DNA from: Anaerolineae bacterium | GTDB taxonomy: Bacteria > Chloroflexota > Anaerolineae > Promineifilales > Promineifilaceae | Assembly (NCBI GenBank): GCA_024762395.1 | Contig: JANTHP010000005.1 | Location: 1 to 35,468, forward strand | Direction of reading: 5' to 3' | Length of the DNA stretch: 35,468 bases | Translations under genes and position numbers: made by a program | The notes under the pieces: generated by a model | The model's database searches: none | Told to the model about the DNA's origin: nothing | What the model saw: the letters and a program-made list of their open reading frames with translations, nothing else | Part shown: one piece after another, positions 15,386-23,090 of the stretch | Layout: each line of letters begins with the position of its first letter | How positions within the stretch are numbered: position 1 is the first letter of the stretch

Positions 15386-16936
15386 CTACGCTTTTCTTAA
15401 CTCAGTCTTCAAAATCTTGCCCGTCGCGTTCATCGGCAAGGTGTCGCGGAAGACGATTTCGCGCGGATATTTGTAGGCAGCCATATTTTCTTTGGCCCAG
15501 GCTCTAATCTCATCGGGCGTGGAAGTCGCTCCCTCTTTCATAACCACAAAGGCTTTGATTTCTTCGCCGTATTGATCATGGGGAACGCCGATAACGGCCG
15601 CCATGGTGACATCGGGATGGGCAACAAGGGTTTCTTCGATTTCACGAGGATAGACGTTGAAGCCGCCGCGAATGATCATGTCTTTAACGCGATCGACAAT
15701 GTAGAGGTAGCCGTCTTCGTCGAAACGGCCGATGTCGCCGGTGTGGAACCAACCATTGCGGAAGGCGTCGGCAGTGGCTTCTGGTTTTTTGTAGTAGCCT
15801 TTCATAACGTTATGGCCGCGAATGACAATCTCACCCAATTCGCCTTGCGGCACGTCGTTGTCCTCTTCATCTACAACGCGCAGGCTAACGCCCCAAACAG
15901 GCAGACCAATGGAACCGGGTTTACGCTCGCGGTCAATGCGGCTGAAGGAGGCGACGGGGCTGGTTTCGGACAGGCCGTACCCTTCCAAAATCTTCACTTT
16001 GAATTTCTCATCGAACGCTTTCATCACTTCGACGGGCATGGCCGCGCCGCCGGAGACGGCGTAGCGCAGGGTATTGGAGATTTTGTCCAGATCGTATTTG
16101 TCGGCGTTGGGGGAGTGGAGCATGGCCCAATACATGGTGGGCACACCGGCGAAGAAGGTGACATTATCACGCTGCATGATGCCGAGAGCGGCGTCGGGAT
16201 CGAAGCGGGGCAGCAGGCTGATGGATGCGCCGTTGTAGAATCCGGCGTTCATCTGCACGGTCTGGCCGAAGGAGTGGAAGAGGGGCAGGGTGATGAGGTG
16301 TACGTCGTCGGGATGGGCTTCGTACATGGTGTCGCTGAGGCGGGCGTTGAAGACCATGTTGAGGTGGCTGAGTTCGGCGCCTTTGGGCTGGCCGGTTGTG
16401 CCGCTGGTGTAGAGGATGACGGCCGTATCCTCCGAACTAGTCTGCACAGTGGGGAATGTGGGCGGCTGGTTGTGCATGAGCATACCCAACGTTTTGGTTC
16501 CCTCAATGGGGGACGGCGCGGCCGGGTTGGCGGTGATGATGAAGAAATGTTCACAGGTATCGGCTTCCTGGAAGCCGCCCCATCCCATTTGGCCCATCGG
16601 CAATTGTTCCGTACCTTCAAAGACAAAATAGGCTTTGGCGTCGGAATCTTTCAGGTGGTAGGCGATCTCGCGCGGTTTGAGCAGCACGTTGAGCGGCACC
16701 ACGGCTGCGCCCGCTTTAAGAATGCCATAGTAAACGATGGGGAAGTAGGGGATGTTCAAACAGCTTAAGGCGACTTTATCGCCCGGCTGAATTCCAGCGT
16801 CAACTAACCCATTGGCAACCTGGTTGGCAGCGGCGTTGACGGCCGCATACGATAATTTGGTCTCGTTGAAAATAACGGCCGTGTGCGACGGCCGTTCCCG
16901 AGCGCTATCTTCCAACAATACAGCTAAATTTAACAT
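15386..16936 (-). CDS. Acyl-CoA ligase (AMP-forming)
   Basis: Adenylate-forming enzyme that activates a fatty or related carboxylic acid to its CoA ester. Motifs in order are ILYTSGTTGQPKGAELSH (P-loop), LPLFHSFGQTVQM, GGAAMPVEVMKAF, EGYGLSETSPV, HTGDIGRFDEDGYLYIVDRVKDMIIRGGFNVYPREIEE and the C-terminal catalytic lysine in NATGKILKTELRK. The 516-residue length is typical of short FadD-like ligases. The ATG at 16936 has GGAGGA six bases upstream, better than the TTG six bases earlier. It is upstream of the acyl-CoA dehydrogenase gene on the same strand, 80 bases away, so the two are probably one transcript for acid activation and first oxidation. Two ACGGCCGT octamers lie only five bases apart near the 5' end (16875-16882 and 16888-16895). 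Confidence 0.92.
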   Translation of the reverse strand: MLNLAVLLEDSARERPSHTAVIFNETKLSYAAVNAAANQVANGLVDAGIQPGDKVALSCLNIPYFPIVYYGILKAGAAVVPLNVLLKPREIAYHLKDSDAKAYFVFEGTEQLPMGQMGWGGFQEADTCEHFFIITANPAAPSPIEGTKTLGMLMHNQPPTFPTVQTSSEDTAVILYTSGTTGQPKGAELSHLNMVFNARLSDTMYEAHPDDVHLITLPLFHSFGQTVQMNAGFYNGASISLLPRFDPDAALGIMQRDNVTFFAGVPTMYWAMLHSPNADKYDLDKISNTLRYAVSGGAAMPVEVMKAFDEKFKVKILEGYGLSETSPVASFSRIDRERKPGSIGLPVWGVSLRVVDEEDNDVPQGELGEIVIRGHNVMKGYYKKPEATADAFRNGWFHTGDIGRFDEDGYLYIVDRVKDMIIRGGFNVYPREIEETLVAHPDVTMAAVIGVPHDQYGEEIKAFVVMKEGATSTPDEIRAWAKENMAAYKYPREIVFRDTLPMNATGKILKTELRKA

Positions 16937-17014
16937 GTGCAATCCTCCGAAAAATATGATTGGGACGGGGTTGCAAAGTTGCGGTGCGAAGTTAACTTTC
17001 GCCCCGCCGCTTTG

Positions 17015-17530
17015 CTACGCTGCCGCTTCGCTTTGTAACTGCTCAACTTTAGGCAAATCAATCGTCATCACGCCGTCGTCATTGCCTGTATCAATTAACG
17101 CTTCACGAGGTATGGCCCCTTTCTGGGCAATCGGCCCTTCGACAAACACTTTAGATAAGGCAAAGCCGGAAATATGCCCTTCTTCGCCCAAGATAATATC
17201 GCCAATAGCGCCCACTTTTGTGCCGCCCGGCGTATCCACGCCGCGCCCTTTCAATTTACTCAATCGCAGCCAATCTTCTGATTCATCCAAATCCTTGGCT
17301 TCAACAACCACTTCGGAATTTTTTACCAGAATGGCGTCAATGCCAAAAACAACCACACTATCGCGGGCAATAAGCCAGTTTTTGCGTTTCAGCAATCCTT
17401 CTGTGCCCACATGGATGCCTGTAAGCCAATAAAGTTGATCATTGATGTAGAGGTCTTTGACGACGCCCAGCAAACGGCCGTCTGTCACACTAATGATGGA
17501 TTTACCGATGAGATCTTTACCTAACCGCAT
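17015..17530 (-). CDS. PRC-barrel domain protein with two barrels
   Basis: Small soluble protein with two PRC-barrel-like halves: residues about 1-80 (GKDLIGKSIISVTDGRLLGVVKDLYIN) and about 85-165 (GRGVDTPGGTKVGAIGDIILGEEGHISGFALSKVF). PRC barrels are beta-barrel modules found in the photosynthetic reaction centre H subunit and in RimM. Stand-alone versions have no fixed function. AGGAG precedes the ATG. No enzymatic motif is seen. It lies alone between the acyl-CoA ligase gene and a GTGACAGTCAC repeat. The gap to the ligase (16937-17014) carries decayed GTTGCAAAG-type repeat units starting at the stop codon. Confidence 0.8.
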   Translation of the reverse strand: MRLGKDLIGKSIISVTDGRLLGVVKDLYINDQLYWLTGIHVGTEGLLKRKNWLIARDSVVVFGIDAILVKNSEVVVEAKDLDESEDWLRLSKLKGRGVDTPGGTKVGAIGDIILGEEGHISGFALSKVFVEGPIAQKGAIPREALIDTGNDDGVMTIDLPKVEQLQSEAAA

Positions 17531-17571
17531 GAGATTGCTCCTAAAAAGTCAGCATATTGAATTGAGGAAAT

Positions 17572-17618
17572 GTAACTACTAAGGTGACAGTCACCTCTGA
17601 GGCTTAGCAGCTACAGGG
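17572..17618. repeat. GTGAC-GTCAC dispersed element, copy 2
   Basis: AAGGTGACAGTCACCT forms the palindromic core (17581-17596). TAACTACT lies to its left and CTGAGGCTTAGCAGCTACAG to its right. It is related to copies at 786, 28203 and 34361. A TATAAT box at 17654-17659 lies just beyond it and may serve the Nudix gene, but no good -35 box is seen. Confidence 0.7.
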
Positions 17619-17721
17619 AATGAAGCAAACGCCCAACAACTTCTACCGTGAATTATAATGTGTGTTTAGATGTAGGCAACACACCTTTACTTTTAACCAT
17701 TCTCCGGTAAGCTTATTGGTT

Positions 17722-18384
17722 ATGCAAAAAAGATACACCATCCACGACATCAAACACGCCCTATCTTTACCTGACTTTGACGGGGCCGCTGCGCAGCAAA
17801 AAATGACTCCTGTACCACGCGGCATTCGGCGGCCGCCTTCTCGTCCGGGCAAAGCGCGGTTGGGCGGCGTGCTGGCGCTTTTCTACTGCTATCAGGATGA
17901 GCTTTACCTGGTTCTTACCAAACGGCGCGATGATATGAATGATCACGCCGGACAGATTTCTTTCCCCGGCGGCAAGCATGAAGAAGGGGAAACGTTGACG
18001 GAAACGGCCGTTCGTGAAGCAAACGAAGAAATTGGCGTCCTACCTGACCATCTCACTATTCTGGGCCAACTAACGCCTCTTTACATCCCGCCGTCTGATT
18101 TTGAAGTACACCCCACAGTTGCCTGGTATGCTAATGGGAAACGGCCGTCTTTCACTCCCAACGACAATGAAGTAGCCAAAATTCTAGAAGTACCGTTGAG
18201 TTACCTGCTCACTTCTGATGCGCGCGACGAAGAAATTTGGCATTTGCGCGGTTATGATGTGCGCGTCCCTTTTTTTACGGTTGGAGGACACAAAGTTTGG
18301 GGCGCAACGGCGATGATATTGAGCGAGTTAATCGAACGGCTGCGATCTGTAAACGGCCGTCCCATCAACGACCGCGCCGAATAA
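17722..18384 (+). CDS. Nudix hydrolase, CoA pyrophosphatase type
   Basis: Predicted to hydrolyse coenzyme A or its derivatives to 4'-phosphopantetheine and 3',5'-ADP. The CoA-pyrophosphatase motif LTKRRDDMNDHAGQISFPGG runs directly into the Nudix box G84-x5-E-x7-RE-x2-EE-x-G (GKHEEGETLTETAVREANEE). Length is 220 residues, normal for the NudL/YeaB group. The ATG at 17722 is preferred; a GTG at 17662 would add 20 residues unlike the family. The gene runs tail-to-tail into the histidine kinase on the other strand, and the last 20 bases of the two overlap. Substrate is inferred from the motif. Confidence 0.88.
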   Translation: MQKRYTIHDIKHALSLPDFDGAAAQQKMTPVPRGIRRPPSRPGKARLGGVLALFYCYQDELYLVLTKRRDDMNDHAGQISFPGGKHEEGETLTETAVREANEEIGVLPDHLTILGQLTPLYIPPSDFEVHPTVAWYANGKRPSFTPNDNEVAKILEVPLSYLLTSDARDEEIWHLRGYDVRVPFFTVGGHKVWGATAMILSELIERLRSVNGRPINDRAE

Positions 18385-19828
18385 CAGTTGACGCTTCCGG
18401 CGCATCGGTGGTAGGCAGGCGAACGATGAAAATACTGCCTTCGCCAACTTTGCTGCGAGCCAGAACACGGCCGTTATGCGCCGCCACCAGTTCTTGCACA
18501 ATCGCCAGGCCCAGGCCGGCCCCTTTCCGGCTGCTGGCCCGCGCCTTGTCGGCCTGGTAAAAACGCTCAAAAATGCGTGATAGGTCATCCGATTCAATGC
18601 CCTTGCCGGTGTCTTGCACCACGCCTTCAACCGCCTTCTCGCCATGCGGCCGTACCTGCAAATGGACGCGCCCGCCGGCTGGCGTGTGGGCCAGCGCATT
18701 GTCGGCCAGATTGGTGAACACCTGTATCAGCCGGTCGTAGTCGCCCAGAACGGCCGTAACCGGAACCGCGTCCAGCGTGAGGTGAATTTCCCGTTCCTGG
18801 GCGCGCGGGGCCAGACTGCGCTGCACGTCGCCCATCACCTGGCTCAAATCTACCGGAACCCGCGCCAATTCCAACTGGCCTGACTCGATGCGGGCTAAAT
18901 CCAGCAGTTGGGCGACCAGGCGCGACATGCGGTCGGCTTCTTTGTGGATGATTTGGGCCGCTTGCTGCTGCTCTTCGGCGGAAACGGCCGTGCCATCCAA
19001 CAGCGCCTGGCTCCAGCCCCGAATCGAAGTGATGGGCGTCTTCAAATCGTGGGAGACGTTAGCCACAAAATCTTGCTGCGCCTGCCGCGACTGTTTGACC
19101 TGGGCGGCCATGCTGTTGAAGCTGTTGGCGACGCGCTGCACTTCTTCCGGCCCCTGCGGCGGAAGCTGTTGATCGTAATCCCCCTCGGCGATGGCTTCGG
19201 CGGCGACGGCCATTTTTTGCAGCGGCCGCGCCACCCACCCGGCAATCAAAAACGCCAATAAAATCGCCAGCAAAAAAGCAGCCGTCCCCGCGCCAAACAA
19301 TGGCCGGAAAAACAAGTCGCGGAAGAAGGAAAGCGGGGTTGGCTCCGGCTGAACGTAGACGATTTGCAGCCGGCTGCCGGCGGCGGTGATGGCTGCGGGC
19401 GCAAAAGCGAGCCATTTTTGACCTTCGCTATCCTGAAAACGGCCGTACACCGCATCAGGGTCGGCATTGGGCAGTTGGCGGAAGGAGATGGGTTCGATGG
19501 ATACGGCCGTTTCCCCCACCCAACTCTCGCGGCTGTCATAAACAACGCGCTTGGTATTGGCATTTAACAGTAAAACACGCACACCGCTGTCTTCCGCCAA
19601 CCGCTTCAAAGCCTCTTGCGATCCGGCCAGACCTTCGCCCGATTCGTGCAAACGGGTCAATTCACGCCGGTGCGCCTGGCTGACCGCACTCAACCGCTGC
19701 AAGGTCGGCAAATAGCGCACGCCGGGGCTGGCCGCAATGAGGAATAGGGCGACAGCCACGATAAATAACGCGGCCACAATGACGGCGATATAAGAAAGAA
19801 GCAGTCGGCTGCGTAAACTCTTGAACAT
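18365..19828 (-). CDS. Membrane sensor histidine kinase with HAMP domain
   Basis: Sensor half of a two-component system with the OmpR-type regulator encoded just upstream. Residues 1-35 contain a first membrane span, then an extracytoplasmic sensing region of about 140 residues (LPTLQRLSAVSQAHRREL, RVLLLNANTKRVVYDSRE), a second span at about 177-197, HAMP (VARPLQKMAVAAEAIAEGDY), HisKA with His260 in NVSHDLKTPITS, and an HATPase domain with NLADNALAHT, DTGKGIESDD and KGAGLGLAIVQEL. Length 487 and architecture are classical. No Shine-Dalgarno sequence is seen. A 265-base gap rich in repeats separates it from the regulator gene, unusually long for such a pair. Confidence 0.92.
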   Translation of the reverse strand: MFKSLRSRLLLSYIAVIVAALFIVAVALFLIAASPGVRYLPTLQRLSAVSQAHRRELTRLHESGEGLAGSQEALKRLAEDSGVRVLLLNANTKRVVYDSRESWVGETAVSIEPISFRQLPNADPDAVYGRFQDSEGQKWLAFAPAAITAAGSRLQIVYVQPEPTPLSFFRDLFFRPLFGAGTAAFLLAILLAFLIAGWVARPLQKMAVAAEAIAEGDYDQQLPPQGPEEVQRVANSFNSMAAQVKQSRQAQQDFVANVSHDLKTPITSIRGWSQALLDGTAVSAEEQQQAAQIIHKEADRMSRLVAQLLDLARIESGQLELARVPVDLSQVMGDVQRSLAPRAQEREIHLTLDAVPVTAVLGDYDRLIQVFTNLADNALAHTPAGGRVHLQVRPHGEKAVEGVVQDTGKGIESDDLSRIFERFYQADKARASSRKGAGLGLAIVQELVAAHNGRVLARSKVGEGSIFIVRLPTTDAPEASTVIRRGR

Positions 19829-19874
19829 GGTTGAATTAAGGGTGAGGATTCAATAACCTACAGAGCTTTGAGAT

Positions 19875-19941
19875 GTCATACCTGCGAAGGCAGGTATCCA
19901 TCTTTTTTACAGGAATGGATTCCCGCCTGCGCGGGAATGAC
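19875..19941. repeat. MITE-like element with GTCATACC/GGAATGAC ends
   Basis: Inverted ends GTCATACCTGCGAAGGCAGG and CCCGCCTGCGCGGGAATGAC flank a CTTTTTTACAGGAATGGATT centre. Each arm is itself a small palindrome (ACCTGCGAAGGCAGGT; TCCCGCCTGCGCGGGA). The layout matches the widespread GTCATTCCCGCG..GCGGGAATCC class of intergenic repeats found in many bacteria. It lies between regulator and kinase genes. Confidence 0.65.
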
Positions 19942-20029
19942 AAGTTTCGTGTTTAATAAGATTCTTAATTCTTAGCCTACCATCCAATCGTGAAAAAGTT
20001 GGGCGAAAAGTGTTAGGGAAGTGTAAAAA

Positions 20030-20093
20030 GGGCGAGGTTACGGGGCTGCGGGGTTGCGGGGTTGCGAAGCCACTCCGCCACTCCGCCACTCCG
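20030..20093. repeat. Tandem arrays at the response-regulator stop codon
   Basis: On the minus strand, the last codons GTGGCGGAG-TAG of the regulator are followed at once by CGGAGTGGCGGAGTGGCGGA units, as if the gene end itself had been repeated. Further on, GGGGTTGCG units appear (about 20040-20070 on the plus strand), the same type as near 7500. Confidence 0.8.
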
Positions 20094-20783
20094 CTACTCC
20101 GCCACCAATTTGTACCCCATCCCCCACACCGTCTCAATTACCAGATCACTGCCGCTGAGCTTTTCGCGCAGGTGCGCGATGTGGACATCTACGGTGCGGG
20201 TTTGGCCATAAAATTCGTAGCCCCAGACTAAATCGAGTAGTTGGTCGCGGGAAAGGACGATGTTGACATGATCAAGCAGGGTCATGAGCAAATCAAACTC
20301 TTTGACGCGGAGATTGATGCGTTCCCCATTCACGGTAACTTCGCGGCTGGCGGGGTCGAGGGTGACATTACCGAGTTGTCGGGGTTTGTCGGGACGGTCG
20401 GGCTTGCCGGCATTCGTTCCCATGCGCCGTAAAATTGCCCGTACCCGCGCCACCAATTCGCGCGGATTGAACGGCTTGGTCAAATAATCGTCCGCGCCCA
20501 TTTCCAGGCCGACGATTTTGTCAATGTCGTCGTCGCGCGCCGTCAGCATCAGGATGGGCAAATCGCCTTCGGCGCGGAGGCGGCGGGTGACTTCCCAGCC
20601 GTCCATTTCGGGCATCATTAAATCCAACACCAGCAGGGCGGGTCGGTTTTCTTTGATTTTGATGAGGGCTTGAGCGCCGTTAACGGCCGTTTCCACCCCG
20701 TACCCTTCCTTTTCCAGGTACATGCGAGCCAGCTCGCGGATGCTGGGGTCGTCGTCGGCAATTAAGATCGTTTCACGAGGCAT
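20094..20783 (-). CDS. OmpR/PhoB-family response regulator
   Basis: DNA-binding response regulator partnered with the kinase at 18365-19828. The receiver domain has ILIADDDPSIREL, phospho-acceptor Asp54 in LLVLDLMMPEMDG, LTARDD and the lysine in YLTKPFNPREL. The winged-helix domain has LTLDPASREVTVNGERINLRVKEFDLL-like spacing, ending in TVDVHIAHLREKL and VWGMGYKLVAE. The start at 20783 gives 229 residues and the normal MPRETILIADDD opening. The longer frame translates a GTGAAAC array. A strong hairpin lies between this gene and ridA upstream. Target genes are unknown. Confidence 0.94.
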   Translation of the reverse strand: MPRETILIADDDPSIRELARMYLEKEGYGVETAVNGAQALIKIKENRPALLVLDLMMPEMDGWEVTRRLRAEGDLPILMLTARDDDIDKIVGLEMGADDYLTKPFNPRELVARVRAILRRMGTNAGKPDRPDKPRQLGNVTLDPASREVTVNGERINLRVKEFDLLMTLLDHVNIVLSRDQLLDLVWGYEFYGQTRTVDVHIAHLREKLSGSDLVIETVWGMGYKLVAE

Positions 20784-20804
20784 AGGGGACGTGAAACATG
20801 ATGC

Positions 20805-20845
20805 GTGAAACGTGAATGGCAACGCGCGGTTGCTTCACGTTTCAC
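20805..20845. repeat. Strong hairpin of GTGAAAC units between ridA and the regulator
   Basis: The outer stem GTGAAACGTGAA (20805-20816) pairs with TTCACGTTTCAC (20834-20845). The inner stem GCAAC/GTTGC has a GCGCG loop, with only a two-base bulge between stems. More CGTTTCA units continue to the ridA stop codon at 20860. There is no clear T-run on the minus strand, so it is not a classical terminator. Confidence 0.7.
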
Positions 20846-20859
20846 GTTTCACGTTTCAA

Positions 20860-21252
20860 TCATTTTTTCTTTTTCACCAGCGCTACCGCTTCAATTTCCA
20901 CCTGCGCCCCCAGCGGCAGGGCGGCTACTTCTACGGCGGAGCGGGCGGGCGGGTTTTTGGTGAAGAAACGGCCGTACACCTCATTCATCGCCCCGAAATC
21001 ACCCATGTTTTGCAAGAACACCGTCGTCTTCACCACATTTTTCAAGCTGGAACCGGCCGCCTTCAAAACAGCCTGCAAATTTTGCAAAGCGCGTTCCGTC
21101 TGCGCCTGAATATCCCCCTCCACCATCTGCCCCGTCGCCGGGTCCAGCGGAATTTGTCCGGCGGTATACACCAACTGACCAATCTTCACCGCCTGCGAAT
21201 ACGGCCCCACCGCCGCCGGCGCTTTCTCTGTACTAACAATTTTTTTCTTCAT
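20860..21252 (-). CDS. ridA: RidA family enamine/imine deaminase
   Basis: RidA proteins hydrolyse reactive enamine and imine intermediates from PLP enzymes such as threonine dehydratase. The 130-residue protein shows the whole family pattern: APAAVGPYSQAVKIGQLVYTAGQIPLDPATG, ALQNLQAVLKAAGSSLKNVVKTTVFL, DFGAMNEVYGRFF and PPARSAVEVAALPLGAQVEIEA, which contains the carboxylate-binding Arg. The start at 21252 has GAAGGA upstream. The longer frame reads through a palindromic element. It acts as a soluble trimer in known cases. No amino acid gene is next to it; the two-component regulator follows on the same strand. Confidence 0.93.
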   Translation of the reverse strand: MKKKIVSTEKAPAAVGPYSQAVKIGQLVYTAGQIPLDPATGQMVEGDIQAQTERALQNLQAVLKAAGSSLKNVVKTTVFLQNMGDFGAMNEVYGRFFTKNPPARSAVEVAALPLGAQVEIEAVALVKKKK

Positions 21253-21272
21253 TTGTTTTTCCTTCACGGCTG

Positions 21273-21298
21273 GTTTTGGGAATTCCAATTCCCGAAAC
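21273..21298. repeat. 26-bp palindrome, copy 1
   Basis: Arms GTTTTGGGAATT and AATTCCCGAAAC with a CC centre. It is nearly identical, in inverted orientation, to the perfect palindrome at 25685-25710 (one difference). It lies just upstream of ridA. Confidence 0.7.
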
Positions 21299-21369
21299 AC
21301 AAACTTGCAACGTAACTATTCCATTGACAGTCGAGAGACACCCAAATAGTTACCTTTCAACTATCCAAC

Positions 21370-21464
21370 CACTCGACCAAAAGACCACCAGACTACCAGA
21401 CTACCAGACTACCAGACTACCCGACTACCAGACTACTCGACTACCAGACTACCAGACTACCAGA
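21370..21464. repeat. CAGACTAC tandem array, 8-bp unit
   Basis: About eleven units of CAGACTAC with CCGACTAC and TCGACTAC variants run up to the GNAT stop codon. The gene's own last codons (GGTAGTCAAGTAG on the minus strand) match the unit. On the plus strand the array reads DYQTTRLP, almost the peptide found inserted in AroE. Confidence 0.85.
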
Positions 21465-22604
21465 CTACTTGACTACCTTCTCATAAATCCGATACGTCTT
21501 GTAAACCTTCCCGCCCATCATTGCCAGGGCGCGGTTCATCATATCATTATTTTCCAAAATCCACGACGCTTCGGCGAATTTGTACCCTTTGGCCGCGGCC
21601 GCTTTGGCCGTTTCGTAGTACATCAACGCATCAATTCCCTTGCCGCGATACGGCTCAATCACCCCCAAAATCAACACGCGCAGAAAATCGGCCTTTTTGC
21701 GGTTCAGCAGCGCGTAAGCGGCGCCCAGGTAAGAACTAAGCATGGATGGGCCGGGGTGAAATTTGTGCAGCGGTTGGTTGGCGTCGGGCAGGGAAACGGC
21801 TACGCCGACCGGCTTGCCATCCATTTCGACCAAAAATGTAATTTCCGGATCAAGAATCAGCTTTAATGATTCGGCCAGGTGGTCAAATTCGTGGTCGGTC
21901 ATGGGGACGAAGCCCCAATTCCGCTCCCAGGCGCTGTTGTAAATCTCCCGCACGCGCTCGACTTCGTTGTCCCAATCTTTCATGCGCAGGTTGCGGATGG
22001 TTAAATGGTAGCGTTTGGGCACTTTTTCGACGACATGCAGCAGTTTTTGAGGCATGTGGGCGACGGTTTCGTTAACATCGGCCCACCAGGCCCATAAATC
22101 CATTGCTTTGGCGAAACCGTTGGCCTCTAAAAAATCGGCGTAGTAGGGCGGATTGTAGGTCATCATGATGACGGGCGGGCTGTCGAAGCCGTCTACCAGC
22201 AGGCCGCATTCGTCGTTGGTGGAGAGGTTCATCGGCCCGACGATTTTGTCTACGCCGCGTTCTTTGGCCCAGGAAACGGCCGTATCCAACAAAAGTTTCG
22301 CCGCTTCAGCATCCTCCAACACCTCAAACACGCCGAAATGAGCGATATTTTCCTCATGGAACCAATTGTGCCGCGGGTTCAGAATGGCGGCGATGATGCC
22401 CACCGGCGCGCCATCCCGCCGCGCAATGAAAAAATCCACCTCAGCATGTTCAAAGAAAGGATGCTTGCCTTTGGTAAACGCAAACAGCCGGTCGTGGTAC
22501 AACCAGGGAACCCAATGGGGATCGTTTTTGTAGATTAGCCAGGGGACTTTAAGGAATTGACGTAACTGCTTGTTCGTCTGGACTTGTTCGATTTGTAGGC
22601 TCAC
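21465..22604 (-). CDS. GNAT-fold acetyltransferase-like protein, 379 residues
   Basis: The C-terminal part has an acyl-CoA-binding signature, VLILGVIEPYRGKGIDALMYYET (motif A with RGKG), and EASWILENNDMMNRALAMMGGKVYKTYRIYEK, typical of GNAT proteins. The N-terminal half, beginning LQIEQVQTNKQLRQFLKVPWLIY and including DPHWVPWLYHDR, occurs in a family of about 380-residue proteins found in many bacteria without known substrate. The start is GTG at 22604, supported by AAGGAGGT seven bases upstream. The stop codon is continuous with the CAGACTAC array. No partner genes hint at the acceptor. The product is predicted to be soluble. Confidence 0.75.
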   Translation of the reverse strand: MSLQIEQVQTNKQLRQFLKVPWLIYKNDPHWVPWLYHDRLFAFTKGKHPFFEHAEVDFFIARRDGAPVGIIAAILNPRHNWFHEENIAHFGVFEVLEDAEAAKLLLDTAVSWAKERGVDKIVGPMNLSTNDECGLLVDGFDSPPVIMMTYNPPYYADFLEANGFAKAMDLWAWWADVNETVAHMPQKLLHVVEKVPKRYHLTIRNLRMKDWDNEVERVREIYNSAWERNWGFVPMTDHEFDHLAESLKLILDPEITFLVEMDGKPVGVAVSLPDANQPLHKFHPGPSMLSSYLGAAYALLNRKKADFLRVLILGVIEPYRGKGIDALMYYETAKAAAAKGYKFAEASWILENNDMMNRALAMMGGKVYKTYRIYEKVVK

Positions 22605-22824
22605 CGTGCAACCTCCTTGTAGACAAAGACGAACGATAAATGATGTATTTTCGCATTTTAGCATAGCTGGAAATTTTTAGCATGTCAGCGGGTCAGCGTT
22701 TTTGCTAACCGGCTGAAAAGCTCTCCTGACAGAAACGGCCGTTTATGATAAACTCTCCCGGTAATTTATTGAATTTGTGCAGGCGGTGGGCGAGAAACGG
22801 CCGTTTCTGCAACCCAGAACACCC

Positions 22825-22995
22825 ATGTACCCAAACATTTGGCCTTTGGTCATCAAATTAGGCGATTTCAAGATCACCAGCGCCACGCCATTGAGCGATT
22901 TAGGCTGGTTTTTGCTCGGTTTGCTGCTGTTAGCCGGGTCATCTTTTGCCGTTTTGCGATGGCATCGCCGCGCCCGCCCCGATCCTTTCATTTAA
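22825..22995 (+). CDS. Possible small membrane protein
   Basis: A 56-residue ORF starting MYPNIWPLVIKLGDFKIT, with one strong hydrophobic span (LGWFLLGLLLLAGSSFAVL) and a basic C-terminal tail (RWHRRARPDPF). The start faintly resembles the N-terminus of prolipoprotein diacylglyceryl transferase (MYP..I.IG.F.IT), so it may be a relic of lgt or an independent small protein. No Shine-Dalgarno sequence is seen. It lies 95 bases before efp, on the same strand. Two ACGGCCGT octamers precede it. Whether it is translated is uncertain. Confidence 0.35.
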   Translation: MYPNIWPLVIKLGDFKITSATPLSDLGWFLLGLLLLAGSSFAVLRWHRRARPDPFI

Positions 22996-23002
22996 AAGCA
23001 AG

Positions 23003-23060
23003 CGGGTAGAGTTAGAGATAGAGGTAAAACGCCCTCTAGCTCTATCCTCTCGCTCTAGCT
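23003..23060. repeat. Inverted TAGAG repeat in the efp leader
   Basis: GGTAGAGTTAGAGATAGAGG on the left and CCTCTAGCTCTATCCTCTCG on the right are imperfect inverted copies made of about 7-bp TAGAG units. They could fold in the efp leader RNA. The function is unknown. Confidence 0.5.
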
Positions 23061-23090
23061 AATCAAAAATCATCAGGAGCAAGAACGAAC

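Noticed and set aside
15572-16768. 398-codon plus-strand open frame opposite the acyl-CoA ligase gene
   Set aside because: It is antisense to a clear ligase with all motifs. Its translation is low complexity (long G/V/A runs such as VEAANDHVFN and GGDGAGFG) and typical of the shadow of a GC-rich gene.
21370-21475. Possible CRISPR array
   Set aside because: The units are 8 bp, directly tandem and without spacers, so this is a short tandem repeat and not a CRISPR.
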